Shown here piece after piece: positions 38,346 through 49,877 of a DNA stretch of 64,000 nucleotides (its first letter is position 1; every line of letters starts with the position of its first letter). Origin of the DNA: Streptomyces viridochromogenes DSM 40736 (GTDB lineage: Bacteria; Actinomycetota; Actinomycetes; Streptomycetales; Streptomycetaceae). The notes beneath the pieces are model-generated. The model worked only from the letters and a program-made list of their open reading frames with translations, had not been told where the DNA came from and searched no databases. Position numbers and translations under genes: made by a program. The DNA lies in the NCBI RefSeq assembly GCF_000158955.1, contig NZ_GG657757.1, forward strand, positions 2,224,197 through 2,288,196, given 5' to 3'.

Positions 38346-39473
38346 ATGGAGAACCTGCTACGACCGCTGATCGTGGTCGGTGGCTCGGTCGTGCTCACGC
38401 TCGTGATCGGCTGGGCCACCGACCTCCTGCTGCGCAAGGCCGACGAACGGCACCACGAGACCCCGCTGTGGGGTCTGCTCCGCCGCGGCCGCATCCCCTA
38501 CCAGCTCGTGCTCCTGGCGGCCCTGCTGAGAGGGTCGTACGACGAGGCGGAACTGCTGGAGAGCCGCGCCGAAGGCATCGGCCGGACGCTGACCCTGGTA
38601 CTGATCGGGTCGACCGCCTGGCTGGTGATCCGTATCGCGGCGGCGATCGTCGAGACGTCGTACAGCCGGTACGCCAGTGCCCGGGCCCACCGCGACCCGG
38701 CCAGGGTCCGCCGGGTGCGCACCCAGGTGACACTGATCATGCGGGTGGTGTCCGCGATCGTCGGCGTGGTGGCCGCGGCGAGCATGCTGCTGACGTTCCC
38801 GGCGTTCCGGGCGGCGGGCGCCTCGCTGCTGGCCTCGGCCGGCATCCTCGGCATCGTCGCCGGTGTCGCAGCCCAGTCCACGCTGAGCAACATGTTCGCC
38901 GGCTTCCAGATCGCCTTCGGCGACATGGTGCGCATCGGGGACACCGTGGTGGTGGACGGCGAGTGGGGAACCGTCGAGGAGATCACCCTGACGTACCTGA
39001 CCGTCCACACCTGGGACGAGCGCCGGATCACGATGCCTGTGTCGTACTTCACGTCCAAGCCGTTCGAGAACTGGTCGCGGGGCACCCCGCAGATGACCGG
39101 CATCGTCTTCTGGCACCTCGACCACACGGCCCCCGTCGAAGCGATGCGCGACAAGCTCCGCGACATCCTGCGCGAGTGCCCGGCCTGGGACGGCCGCGCC
39201 TACAACCTGTGCGTCACGGACACCACCCCGAACACCATCCAGGTGCGGGCTCTGGTGACCGCGAAGGACGCCGACGACATATGGACCGTACGGGTCGCGG
39301 TCCGCGAGCAGATGGTCCGCTGGCTGGCCGACGAGCACCCGTACGCCCTGCCCCGGGTGAACACGGCGGACGCGATCCTGCCGCCCTCTTCCGGCAACGG
39401 CCACAATCCGTCCCCGGACGGGGTGCCGCTCCAGCAGCGGCGCTACCACAGCTCGGGACGCCCGGAACGCTGA
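38346..39473 (+). CDS. small-conductance mechanosensitive channel, MscS family
   Basis: The 375-residue protein has N-terminal helices (LIVVGGSVVLTLVIGWATDLL, LTLVLIGSTAWLVIRIAAAIV), then VRTQVTLIMRVVSAIVGVVAA. The pore-lining helix region GASLLASAGILGIVAGVAAQSTLSNMFAGFQIAFGDMVRIGD is the MscS signature. The beta domain VDGEWGTVEEITLTYLTVHTWDERRITMPVSYF follows. These channels release solutes on hypo-osmotic shock. The C-terminus is a polar tail. Confidence 0.93.
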   Translation: MENLLRPLIVVGGSVVLTLVIGWATDLLLRKADERHHETPLWGLLRRGRIPYQLVLLAALLRGSYDEAELLESRAEGIGRTLTLVLIGSTAWLVIRIAAAIVETSYSRYASARAHRDPARVRRVRTQVTLIMRVVSAIVGVVAAASMLLTFPAFRAAGASLLASAGILGIVAGVAAQSTLSNMFAGFQIAFGDMVRIGDTVVVDGEWGTVEEITLTYLTVHTWDERRITMPVSYFTSKPFENWSRGTPQMTGIVFWHLDHTAPVEAMRDKLRDILRECPAWDGRAYNLCVTDTTPNTIQVRALVTAKDADDIWTVRVAVREQMVRWLADEHPYALPRVNTADAILPPSSGNGHNPSPDGVPLQQRRYHSSGRPER

Positions 39474-39485
39474 GGAGGGAGCGAC

Positions 39486-39520
39486 GAGGACGGCCGCCCG
39501 TGACGCGGGCGGCCGTCCTC
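39486..39520. terminator. bidirectional terminator, 15-bp stem
   Basis: A perfect 15-bp stem pairs GAGGACGGCCGCCCG (39486-39500) with CGGGCGGCCGTCCTC (39506-39520) around TGACG. GGCGGCCGTC recurs twice more before the SDR stop at 39567. It lies in the convergent gap between the MscS and SDR genes. Confidence 0.88.
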
Positions 39521-39566
39521 TGACATGGGGCGGCCGTCGTCTGCGGGGCGGCCGTCCCGGCACGGG

Positions 39567-40307
39567 TCAGTGACCGCGCTCGGCGCCGCCGTTGACCTGG
39601 ATGATCTGCGAGGTGATGTGCCCGGCGCCCGGGGAGGCGAGCCAGTGCAGGGTCCCGGCGACGTCCCCGGGGGTGCCGGCCCGCCCGGTCGAGGTCTCGC
39701 CGACGAGCCGTGCCCGGCGCTCCTCGTCCATCGCGTCTCCGAAGAACTCGGTGTCCTCGACGTAGCCGGGCGCGACCACGTTCACCGTGATGCCGCGTGG
39801 TCCCAGCTCGCGGGCGAGATCGTGGGCGTAGGGGTGCAGACCGGCCTTGGCCGCCGCGTAGGCCCCGCTTCCGGAGCCCCGGTAGGCGGCGATGGAGCCG
39901 AGGAACAGCACGCGCCCGCCGGGCTCGGCGAGCCGCGGCTTCAGCGCCTCGGTGAGGAGGACGGCGGTCAGGGTGTTGAGCCGGAAGTTCACGGTCCAGG
40001 TATGGGCGACGCCCGCGAGGGGATCGTCGCTCCCGGCGTCCGGTTCCAGCAGCCCGTTGCCCCCGGCGCCGTGCACGAGCACGTCCACGGCCCCGAGCTC
40101 CCGCTCCACGAACGAGGCGACACCGCGCACGTCCTCCGGCTCGGCCAGATCGGCCGCGTAGGTCAGGGCCCCGGGCACCGCGGCCTTCTCCAGCACTTCA
40201 GGCCGCCGCCCGAGCAGCAACACCCGGTCTCCGTCCTCGGCGAACACCCGGGCCGTCGCGAGCCCGATTCCCGTACCCCCACCACTGATCACTACATTCC
40301 GTGCCAT
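39567..40307 (-). CDS. short-chain dehydrogenase/reductase
   Basis: The 246-residue Rossmann enzyme has the cofactor motif ISGGGTGIG (residues 7-15), VLVHGAGGN, the catalytic Ser138 in LGSIAAY and Tyr150-x3-Lys154 in GAYAAAKAG, and PRGITVNVVAPGYVEDTEF. The substrate is unknown. Its end is marked by the 15-bp terminator shared with the MscS gene. Confidence 0.93.
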   Translation of the reverse strand: MARNVVISGGGTGIGLATARVFAEDGDRVLLLGRRPEVLEKAAVPGALTYAADLAEPEDVRGVASFVERELGAVDVLVHGAGGNGLLEPDAGSDDPLAGVAHTWTVNFRLNTLTAVLLTEALKPRLAEPGGRVLFLGSIAAYRGSGSGAYAAAKAGLHPYAHDLARELGPRGITVNVVAPGYVEDTEFFGDAMDEERRARLVGETSTGRAGTPGDVAGTLHWLASPGAGHITSQIIQVNGGAERGH

Positions 40308-40408
40308 ACCGACGACCTTACGGCCCGTCAGCCGCCGACGGCGAACCGTCCCCCAGGGAATCTCCGGCCTCTCGACGAAACGTCACGGGCGACGCGTGGC
40401 CGGCCGGC

Positions 40409-41995
40409 TCACCGCAGACTGCGCACGTCGAGATGGCGCAGCACCCGGTCGACGACCTCCGGATCCGCCCCGGGCTCGCTCCGCGCCGCCAGCACCTCGT
40501 GCCGCGCCGCGCTCAGCATCTCCTGCTGGATCCGCCGCACCCGCTTCACCCGCCGCGCCCGCTCGCGGTACGCCTCCCGCCGCTCGTCCTCGGCCAGTTC
40601 GGGGCTGATCCGCACCCCGAGGTCGAAGGCCCGCCGCAGCATCTGCTCGGACAGTTCCTCCGGCAGCTCCTCGGTCTCCTCGATCTCCCGGAGCCGGTGT
40701 TTCGCGGCCTTCGACGCCCGGATGGCCAGCTCCTTCGCCAGCTCCTTCTCGTGATCGGTGTCGGCCTTCACGCCGAGCCGCCGCACCAGCCACGGCAACG
40801 TCAGCCCCTGCAGCACCAGGGTCGCCATGATCACCCCGAACGCGATGAAGATGATCTCGTCCCGGCTGGGAAACGGCGCCCCCGCGTCCGTCTCCAGCGG
40901 AATGGCCAGCACCAGCGCCACCGAGGCCACCCCGCGCATCCCCGACCACCACATCACCACGGTCTCGCGCCAGCTCACCGGGATGTCCTCGTCGTAGTCC
41001 CGCCGCGCGTGCAGCCGTTTGGTGAGCCAGGTCGCCGGCATCAGCCACAGCAGCCGGACGAGCACGACGACGACCACCACCACCGCCGCCCATCCGAGCA
41101 GCTCGCCCCACCGGCCGGAAGCGGTGCGAATGGCGTTGTGCAGCTCGAGGCCGACCAGCCCGAACGCGACACCGGTGACGAGCGTGTCGACGATGTTCCA
41201 GAACGTGTGCCCGGCCAGCCGCGTCATGACGTCGTCGGCGTCGGACCCGTACTCCGCGAGGAACACCGCGGTGGTGAGCACCGCGAGCACCCCGGACCCG
41301 TGCAGTTCCTCGGCCATGACGTACGAGGCGTAGGGCACGAGGAGGGTGAGCCCGATCTGGAGCGTGGCGTCCCCGAGCAGTTCCATCAGCTTGTTCGCGC
41401 CCCAGCCCAGCGCGATGCCCACGGCCACCGCCACCACGGCCGACAGCACCAGATCGAGCCCCGCGCTCCAGGGCGAGAACGTCCCGCTGACGGCGGCGGC
41501 GATCGCCACGTGGTAGAGGACGATGGCCGTCACGTCGTTGAAGAGCCCCTCACCCTCCAGGATCGACACCAGCCGGCGCGGCAGCCCCAGCTGCCCGGCG
41601 ACAGCGGTCGCCGCGACCGGGTCGGGCGGCGCCACCAGCGCGCCGAGGGCGAACGCCGCGGCGAGCGGCAGGCCCGGCACGATCGCGTCGGCCACGGCGG
41701 CCACAGAGGCCATGGTGACGAACACCAGTGCCACGGCGAGCAGGAAGATCGGCCTCTTGTTCGCCGTGAACTGCCGCCACGAGGTGCGCCGCACGGCCGC
41801 GTACAGCAGCGGCGGCAGCAGCAACGGCAGGATCAGGTCCGGCGGGATCTCGACGTTCGGCACGAACGGCAGCAGCGCGAGGACTATCCCCAGGAGCGTC
41901 ATCAGCACCGGCGCGGGCACTTTGAACCGGTCGCCCACGGGCACACTGATCACGGCCCCGAGCAGCAGCACGAACAGCAGGGCCAACTGATCCAC
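40409..41995 (-). CDS. Na+/H+ antiporter, CPA1 (NhaP/NHE) type
   Basis: The 528-residue protein has about 12 hydrophobic segments and the CPA1 core: ALGALVAPPDPVAATAVAGQLG, LVSILEGEGLFNDVTAIVLYHVA with the ion-binding Asn-Asp pair, and the late motif WWSGMRGVASVALVLAIPL. A charged cytoplasmic tail of about 120 residues (from VKADTDHEKELAKELAIR) is predicted to be alpha-helical and may regulate activity. It starts at GTG 41995. Confidence 0.93.
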   Translation of the reverse strand: MDQLALLFVLLLGAVISVPVGDRFKVPAPVLMTLLGIVLALLPFVPNVEIPPDLILPLLLPPLLYAAVRRTSWRQFTANKRPIFLLAVALVFVTMASVAAVADAIVPGLPLAAAFALGALVAPPDPVAATAVAGQLGLPRRLVSILEGEGLFNDVTAIVLYHVAIAAAVSGTFSPWSAGLDLVLSAVVAVAVGIALGWGANKLMELLGDATLQIGLTLLVPYASYVMAEELHGSGVLAVLTTAVFLAEYGSDADDVMTRLAGHTFWNIVDTLVTGVAFGLVGLELHNAIRTASGRWGELLGWAAVVVVVVVLVRLLWLMPATWLTKRLHARRDYDEDIPVSWRETVVMWWSGMRGVASVALVLAIPLETDAGAPFPSRDEIIFIAFGVIMATLVLQGLTLPWLVRRLGVKADTDHEKELAKELAIRASKAAKHRLREIEETEELPEELSEQMLRRAFDLGVRISPELAEDERREAYRERARRVKRVRRIQQEMLSAARHEVLAARSEPGADPEVVDRVLRHLDVRSLR

Positions 41996-42090
41996 GGTCA
42001 GCGCTCCGGGAGGTCAAACGGTCACACAACTGACCTCAAGCCTGCCACGCAGCTCCCAGGGCAAACCGTTTCGGCACCCGTCACGCGGGG

Positions 42091-42570
42091 CTAGAGCGAA
42101 CGCCGCATCCCCTGGTGCGGAATGCCCGCCTCCATGTACTCGGGCCCGTACGGCTCGTAGCCGAGCCGCTCGTAGAAGCCGAGCGCGTGCGTCTGCGCGT
42201 GCAGGTCCACGGCCGCGAGCCCGCGCGCGCGTGCCGCGTCCTCGATGGCCCGCACCAGGGCGACGCCGACACCGAGCCCGCGTGCGGAGCCCGCCACGGC
42301 GAGCCGGCCGAGGCAACCCACGGTCGGTCCGGCGCCGGTCTGCGCCACGGCCGCCTCCCCGTGCAGCAGCCGCCCGGTCCCGAGCGGCACACCGTCCTCC
42401 CGGACCGCCAGCACATGGACGGCCCCGGCGTCGTACGCGTCGTACTCGATCTCCTCCGGCACGCCCTGCTCGCCGACGAAGACCTCCTTGCGCACGGCGA
42501 AGCACGCCTCACGGTCGGCCGGGCCCTCGGCGACCCGCACCACGTACGACGGCGACGGCGTGCTGCTCAT
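42091..42570 (-). CDS. GNAT-family N-acetyltransferase
   Basis: The 159-residue product contains [22 protein letters not shown] (ElaA-like), [25 protein letters not shown] with the acetyl-CoA pyrophosphate loop, and [20 protein letters not shown]. The acceptor substrate is unknown. The ATG overlaps the rluD stop by 4 bp (ATGA), so it is translated with rluD. The pairing may be only positional. Confidence 0.92.
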   Translation of the reverse strand: MSSTPSPSYVVRVAEGPADREACFAVRKEVFVGEQGVPEEIEYDAYDAGAVHVLAVREDGVPLGTGRLLHGEAAVAQTGAGPTVGCLGRLAVAGSARGLGVGVALVRAIEDAARARGLAAVDLHAQTHALGFYERLGYEPYGPEYMEAGIPHQGMRRSL

Positions 42571-43511
42571 CCGTACGTCTCCTCCCGGACCTGGTCCAGG
42601 GCCTTCTGCAGGTCGGCCGGGTAGTCGCTGGCGAACTCCACCCACTGCCCGTCCCCCGGGTGCTCGAACCCGAGCCGCACCGCGTGCAGCCACTGGCGGG
42701 TCAGATGGAGCCGCTTGGCGAGCGTCGGGTCGGCGCCGTAGGTGAGGTCCCCGACACAGGGGTGCCGGTGGGCGGCCATGTGGACGCGGATCTGGTGGGT
42801 GCGGCCGGTCTCCAGCTTCACATCGAGCAGGGAGGCCGCGCGGAACGCCTCGATGAGGTCGTAGTGCGTGACGGACGGCTTGCCGTCGGCGGTGACCGCC
42901 CACTTGTAGTCGTGCTGCGGGTGCCGGCCGATCGGGGCGTCGATGGTGCCGCTGGTCGGGTCGGGGTGGCCCTGGACGAGCGTGTGGTACCGCTTGTCGA
43001 CCGTGCGCTCCTTGAACTGGCGCTTCAGCGACGTGTACGCGTACTCCGACTTGGCCACCACCATCAGCCCCGACGTGCCCACGTCCAGCCGGTGCACGAT
43101 CCCCTGACGCTCGGCGGCGCCCGACGTCGAGATCCGGTATCCGGCGGCGGCGAGGCCTCCGATGACGGTCGGCCCGGTCCAGCCCGGCGAGGGGTGCGCG
43201 GCCACGCCGACCGGCTTGGCGATCACGACCACGTCATCGTCGTCGTGCACGATCTCCATGCCCTCGACCGGCTCGGCCACCACCTGCACCGGCGCGGGCG
43301 CCTGCGGCATCTCGACCTCCAGCCAGGCGCCGCCGTGCACACGCTCCGACTTGCCGACCACCGATCCGTCGACCGTGACCTTCCCGCCGGCGGCGAGCTC
43401 GGCCGCCTTGGTCCGGGAGAAGCCGAACATGCGGGAGATGGCGGCGTCGACGCGCTCGCCCTCCAGGCCGTCGGGCACGGGCAGGGTACGGATCTCGGGA
43501 ATCGTGCTCAC
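42567..43511 (-). CDS. 23S rRNA pseudouridine synthase, RluD/RluA family
   Basis: The 314-residue protein has an N-terminal S4 RNA-binding domain ([29 protein letters not shown]) and a catalytic RluA domain with [30 protein letters not shown] (catalytic Asp143) and [18 protein letters not shown]. RluD in E. coli modifies helix 69 of 23S rRNA; the exact target here is inferred. It sits downstream of lspA as in many genomes. It starts at GTG 43511. Confidence 0.94.
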   Translation of the reverse strand: MSTIPEIRTLPVPDGLEGERVDAAISRMFGFSRTKAAELAAGGKVTVDGSVVGKSERVHGGAWLEVEMPQAPAPVQVVAEPVEGMEIVHDDDDVVVIAKPVGVAAHPSPGWTGPTVIGGLAAAGYRISTSGAAERQGIVHRLDVGTSGLMVVAKSEYAYTSLKRQFKERTVDKRYHTLVQGHPDPTSGTIDAPIGRHPQHDYKWAVTADGKPSVTHYDLIEAFRAASLLDVKLETGRTHQIRVHMAAHRHPCVGDLTYGADPTLAKRLHLTRQWLHAVRLGFEHPGDGQWVEFASDYPADLQKALDQVREETYG

Positions 43512-43576
43512 CCGTCGAGTATGCCGGACAGGATCGTCGGCCCCGTACGGCGCCTGTGGACAACTCCGTGCGGGGC

Positions 43577-44269
43577 TCAGTCCTTGTGGACGGTCCCGTC
43601 CGGGTCGAGCCCCTTGAACGACAGCAGCACGATCAGGATGCCGCCGCACACGATCGCCGAGTCGGCCAGGTTGAACACGGCGAAGTGCTTCGGTGCGATG
43701 AAGTCCACCACCGCGCCCTCGAAGACACCCGGCGCCCGGAAGATCCGGTCGGTGAGGTTGCCCAGCGCACCGCCGAGCAGCAGGCCGAGCGCGATCGCCC
43801 AGGGCAGGCTGTAGAGCTTGCGGGCGAGCCGGGCGATCACCACGATCACCGACGCCGCGATCACGGTGAAGATCACCGTGAAGGCCTCGCCGAAGCCGAA
43901 GGCCGCGCCCGCGTTGCGGATCGCCTCGAACTTCAGCCAGTCCCCGATGATCTCGATGGGCGGGTGGTGCTCCAGTTTGGCCACCACGATCAACTTGCTG
44001 ACCAGGTCGAGGGCGTAGGCGAAGGCGGCGACCGCGAACAGGACCGCGATCCGCCGCTTGCCCCGGGGCCGCCCGGCCGTGGCCTCCGGCCGATCGGTGC
44101 CGGACGCTCCGGCGGCCGCCGCGTCGGTGCCGGACCCACCGGCCGGGGCGCGGGTGACCTCCGAGTCGGCGCGCTCGCCCGAGGCCGTGTGCTCGCCGGG
44201 CCGCTCCTGCCCGCTGCCGGCCGCGTCCGGTGTGTCCGGCGTACCGATGATGCGCTCCGCCTCTGCCAC
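43577..44269 (-). CDS. lspA: lipoprotein signal peptidase II
   Basis: LspA cleaves the signal peptide of Lgt-modified prolipoproteins in the membrane. The catalytic aspartates are in [12 protein letters not shown] and [13 protein letters not shown], and four hydrophobic helices fit the family. The 230-residue protein is longer than the usual 160 because residues 1-70 are an Ala/Gly/Thr/Pro-rich, presumably disordered cytoplasmic extension, after which [19 protein letters not shown] starts helix 1. AAGGA precedes the GTG at 44269. Confidence 0.95.
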   Translation of the reverse strand: MAEAERIIGTPDTPDAAGSGQERPGEHTASGERADSEVTRAPAGGSGTDAAAAGASGTDRPEATAGRPRGKRRIAVLFAVAAFAYALDLVSKLIVVAKLEHHPPIEIIGDWLKFEAIRNAGAAFGFGEAFTVIFTVIAASVIVVIARLARKLYSLPWAIALGLLLGGALGNLTDRIFRAPGVFEGAVVDFIAPKHFAVFNLADSAIVCGGILIVLLSFKGLDPDGTVHKD

Positions 44270-44295
44270 GTGAGTCCTTCAACCTAGGTGCCTGA

Positions 44296-44478
44296 CCAGG
44301 GCCTGCCCGACACATTCCCGTCGTCCGCCCGCAGGGCGGGGCCCGCGGCGTCTGGTGCGTGCGATCGCAAGGCGCCGGAGCGCCCTCGTGGCGGAGCCAC
44401 GGCGGGCGGTGCGGCAACGCGGCGAGCGCGCGTGCCAGGCGTCGCGGGGCAGGCGGGAATGTGTCAGACAGGCCCTGG
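44296..44478. repeat. 183-bp palindromic element between lspA and the DksA-like gene
   Basis: The ends are 25-bp inverted repeats: the left arm (44296-44320) begins CCAGGGCCTG and ends ACACATTCCCG; the right arm (44454-44478) is its complement with two mismatches. Inside, further diverged complementary stretches (CGCGGCGTCTGG and CCAGGCGTCGCGG) allow an imperfect long hairpin. There is no coding frame with Streptomyces codon bias. I recall similar text in other Streptomyces intergenic regions, so it is probably a dispersed miniature element rather than a local regulator. Confidence 0.75.
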
Positions 44479-44536
44479 GACGAGGGTACGGCACACTCTG
44501 TGCGCCCCACGTGCTCAGTAGGCATTCGGTCGCAGG

Positions 44537-45913
44537 TCAGTACCGGCGCTCCTGCTTCTGCTTGCACTCCACGCACAGGGTGGCCCGCGGGAAGGCCTGC
44601 ATCCGGGCCTTGCCGATGGGGTTGCCGCAGTTCTCGCACAGGCCGTAGGTGCCCGAGTCGAGACGTTCCAGGGCGCGCTCGGTCTGGACGAGCATCTCGC
44701 GCGCGTTCGCGGCCAGGGCCAGCTCGTGCTCGCGGGTGATGTTCTTGGTGCCGGTGTCCGCCTGGTCGTCGCCCGCGCCGTCCCCGGAGTCCCGCATCAG
44801 GCCGGCGAGGGACCGCTCGGACGAGGTGATCTCCTCCCGCAGCCGGGTCTCCTCGGACTGGAGCTCGGCACGCGCCTCGTCGACCTCCTTCGCCGTCCAG
44901 GGGTCCTCGCCCGGGCGTACCGCGAGCTCACCGGGTTCCGCCGCGCCCCGCGCCTTGGGAACCGCGGTCTTGGCCGCCGTGGCCGTGCCAGGGGTCTTCT
45001 TCGCACCCACCGTCGTCGCTCCCGTCTGCTGCGCGGCCTCGGCCGCACCCGCATTCTTGGCCGTGCTGCTCCCGGCCGTGTCCTGTGTGACCGCGCCGGT
45101 CCGGGTGGTGCCCTTTCCGGCCGCGCCCTTCGTGGTGGTGCTCCTGCCTCCGGCGCGAACGCCCTCGGCCTCGACGTCCTTCTCCGCGGCGACGGCCTTG
45201 GCGGCCTTCGCCCTCTTGACAGCGGCCTTCTTGGCCGCCGCCCCCTCGGCCGCCGCCTTTTTGGCCGCCGTCTTGGTGGCCACCTTCCTGGGGGCCGCCG
45301 TCTCCTTGGCCGCCGTCTTGGTGGCCACCTTGCTGGGGGCCGCCGTCTCCTTGGCCGCCGCCCTCGTGGCTGTCGACTCTGCGGCTGCCGCCTTCCCGGC
45401 CGCCGCCTCCTTGGCCGCCTTCTTGGCAGCCGCTTTCCCGGCTGCCGTCTTGGTGCCCGCCGCCTCCTTGGTCCGGGCCTTCTTGGCCGCCGCCTTTCTG
45501 GGCGTCGCCTTTCTGGGAGTCGCCTTCGTGGCCGCCACCTCTATGGCTGCCGCCTTCCCGGCCTCCGTCTCCTCGACAGCCGTCTCCTGCACGGCCGTCT
45601 TCTCGGCAGCCGCCTTCCCGGCCGGAGCCTCGGCCCCCGCCTTCTTGGCCGCCGTCCCCTTGGCCGCCACCTTCCCGGCCACCGCTTTCCCGGCAGCGGC
45701 CTTCTTGGCCGTCACCTTCTTGACGGCCGTCTTCGTCCTGGTGACAGCCGCCTTCGTCCCCTCGGTCGCCTTCCCGGCCGCACCCTTCGCCGCCCGCCCC
45801 GCCGAGCCCCCCTGCGTGGTCTTCTTCCCGCCCACGTCCTTGGCCGCACCGCCGGAGGCCTCCGCGGACCTGCCGGAGGCCGACTGCTGTACGGCGGTCT
45901 TCTTCGCCACCAT
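44537..45913 (-). CDS. histone-H1-like Ala/Lys-rich protein fused to a TraR/DksA-type zinc finger
   Basis: The 458-residue product has two parts. Residues 1-330 are nearly all Ala, Lys, Thr, Gly, Val and Glu in repeats such as KAAAKKA and ATKTAAK, resembling histone H1 tails. Residues 350-458 form a DksA/TraR module: a coiled-coil hairpin ([19 protein letters not shown] ... [19 protein letters not shown]), an acidic tip DQADTG similar to the DxxDxA of DksA, and a C4 zinc finger (Cys426, Cys429, Cys447, Cys450). DksA-type modules enter the RNA polymerase secondary channel; the tail would bind DNA or RNA. AAGGGG precedes the ATG. The tail length probably varies by strain. Confidence 0.9.
   Translation of the reverse strand: MVAKKTAVQQSASGRSAEASGGAAKDVGGKKTTQGGSAGRAAKGAAGKATEGTKAAVTRTKTAVKKVTAKKAAAGKAVAGKVAAKGTAAKKAGAEAPAGKAAAEKTAVQETAVEETEAGKAAAIEVAATKATPRKATPRKAAAKKARTKEAAGTKTAAGKAAAKKAAKEAAAGKAAAAESTATRAAAKETAAPSKVATKTAAKETAAPRKVATKTAAKKAAAEGAAAKKAAVKRAKAAKAVAAEKDVEAEGVRAGGRSTTTKGAAGKGTTRTGAVTQDTAGSSTAKNAGAAEAAQQTGATTVGAKKTPGTATAAKTAVPKARGAAEPGELAVRPGEDPWTAKEVDEARAELQSEETRLREEITSSERSLAGLMRDSGDGAGDDQADTGTKNITREHELALAANAREMLVQTERALERLDSGTYGLCENCGNPIGKARMQAFPRATLCVECKQKQERRY
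45261..45350 (-). repeat. 45-bp tandem duplication in the Ala/Lys-rich tail
   Basis: Units 45261-45305 and 45306-45350 are identical except for one base. Each encodes a 15-residue block ([15 protein letters not shown] or the SK variant). The near identity shows a recent in-frame duplication. Confidence 0.88.
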
Positions 45914-46221
45914 GGCCGCGGCCCCTTCACATATTGTGATCTTGCTCGCGAAATCGTGCTGGGACGATAAATCGACTTGAGTCCCGCGGCAACGGGGCAC
46001 ACCGCCCGATTCGCCCGCCTCGCGCACGCCGCGCGGCGAACCTGCATCCGTTGTGCCCAGCTCCCCGCCGGGTAATCCGCCGAGCCGGACGTCCCAGGAT
46101 CCGAACACCTATACCTCCCCAATCGGGTCATCAAACCCATAAATCCCCCAAACGGAATCCCGTACGCCTCCCTGGCCCCGGCCGTCCCGAAAAGCGGTCG
46201 GCCGCTGTCCGCGCGGCGCCG
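45914..46221 (-). promoter_or_regulatory. upstream region of the DksA-like gene, with palindrome and promoter candidate
   Basis: No gene is seen in these 308 bases. Close to the ATG lies the perfect palindrome TCACA-TAT-TGTGA (45927-45939). Further up, a minus-strand promoter candidate has -35 TTGATG (46134-46129) and -10 TATAGG (46113-46108), spaced 15 bases, giving a leader of about 190 bases. The region is less GC-rich than its surroundings. Confidence 0.4.
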
Positions 46222-46227
46222 TACACT
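46222..46227 (+). promoter_or_regulatory. -10 box of the ileS T-box transcript
   Basis: TACACT lies about seven bases before the likely transcription start near 46234, at the 5' edge of the T-box leader. Confidence 0.5.
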
Positions 46228-46233
46228 GGGCGG

Positions 46234-46539
46234 AGCGAAAAGCGTGGATGGGGACGAGTAGCGGCGTACGCAGCCCAGAGCGACCCGGGGACGGTGGAAG
46301 CCCGGGGGTGAGCGCGACGTGAAGATCACCCCGGAGCCGTCGGAAGAAAGCCGCAGCCGAGCGCCGTGGCCAGTAGAACCGGCATCGCGACCCCAATGAG
46401 GGGGCTCGCCGACGCACACCCCGCGCCGGAGGGCCAAGGAGGGTGGTACCGCGGGAGCGCGCCGAAGGCGGCGCAGGCACAGACTCAGCTCTCGTCCCTC
46501 CGGACGGAAGGCAGCAAGTCCGCCGGAGGAAGCCCGCTG
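46234..46539 (+). ncRNA. T-box leader of ileS (translation-type riboswitch)
   Basis: The leader contains the conserved T-box AGGGTGGTACCGCGG (46440-46454), with TGGT positioned to pair with the acceptor end of uncharged tRNA. An AUC isoleucine codon (46325-46327) is displayed in an upstream hairpin (about 46291-46342) as the likely specifier. Downstream, CCTCCGG (46497-46503) is perfectly complementary to CCGGAGG (46523-46529), which contains the ileS Shine-Dalgarno. Uncharged tRNA-Ile binding would favour the antisequestrator and free the ribosome site. No terminator with a U-run is present, so control at translation fits the known actinobacterial ileS T-box class. Confidence 0.88.
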
Positions 46540-49683
<3,144 letters not shown>

Positions 49684-49712
49684 CCCCCGGGCCGACCGGC
49701 CCGACGGATCGC

Positions 49713-49755
49713 GAAGGCCCGGACCCGCCAAAGATCTTGGTGGGTCCGGGCCTTC
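49713..49755 (+). terminator. ileS terminator
   Basis: A 14-bp perfect stem GAAGGCCCGGACCC/GGGTCCGGGCCTTC is extended inward by CGCCA/TGGTG pairing with one G-U. It begins 30 bases after the ileS stop. Confidence 0.85.
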
Positions 49756-49798
49756 GGCGTTGCGTACGCACGAACGCACGTAGCAACACGTGGCAAAA

Positions 49799-49832
49799 GG
49801 CGGGGCCCCGGGTGTGAACCCGGGGCCCCGCC
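49799..49832 (-). terminator. divIVA terminator
   Basis: A 15-bp perfect stem (GGCGGGGCCCCGGGT and its complement) around a GTGA loop. On the minus strand it is followed by a short U-rich CTTTT run, as expected for the end of the divIVA transcript 46 bases downstream of the stop. Confidence 0.85.
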
Positions 49833-49877
49833 CTGAACGCTGCCGATGTCTACGCCGTACTACTGGCCATCAGGCCG

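Noticed and set aside
45927..45939. Crp-like site before the DksA-like gene
   Set aside because: The half-sites are in the order TCACA-N3-TGTGA, the reverse of the Crp order and with the wrong spacing. Only a palindrome is reported.
44649..45980. Plus-strand frame encoding a hydrophobic Ala/Phe/Leu-rich protein
   Set aside because: It is the antisense reading of the Ala/Lys-rich tail and has no start signal or family match.
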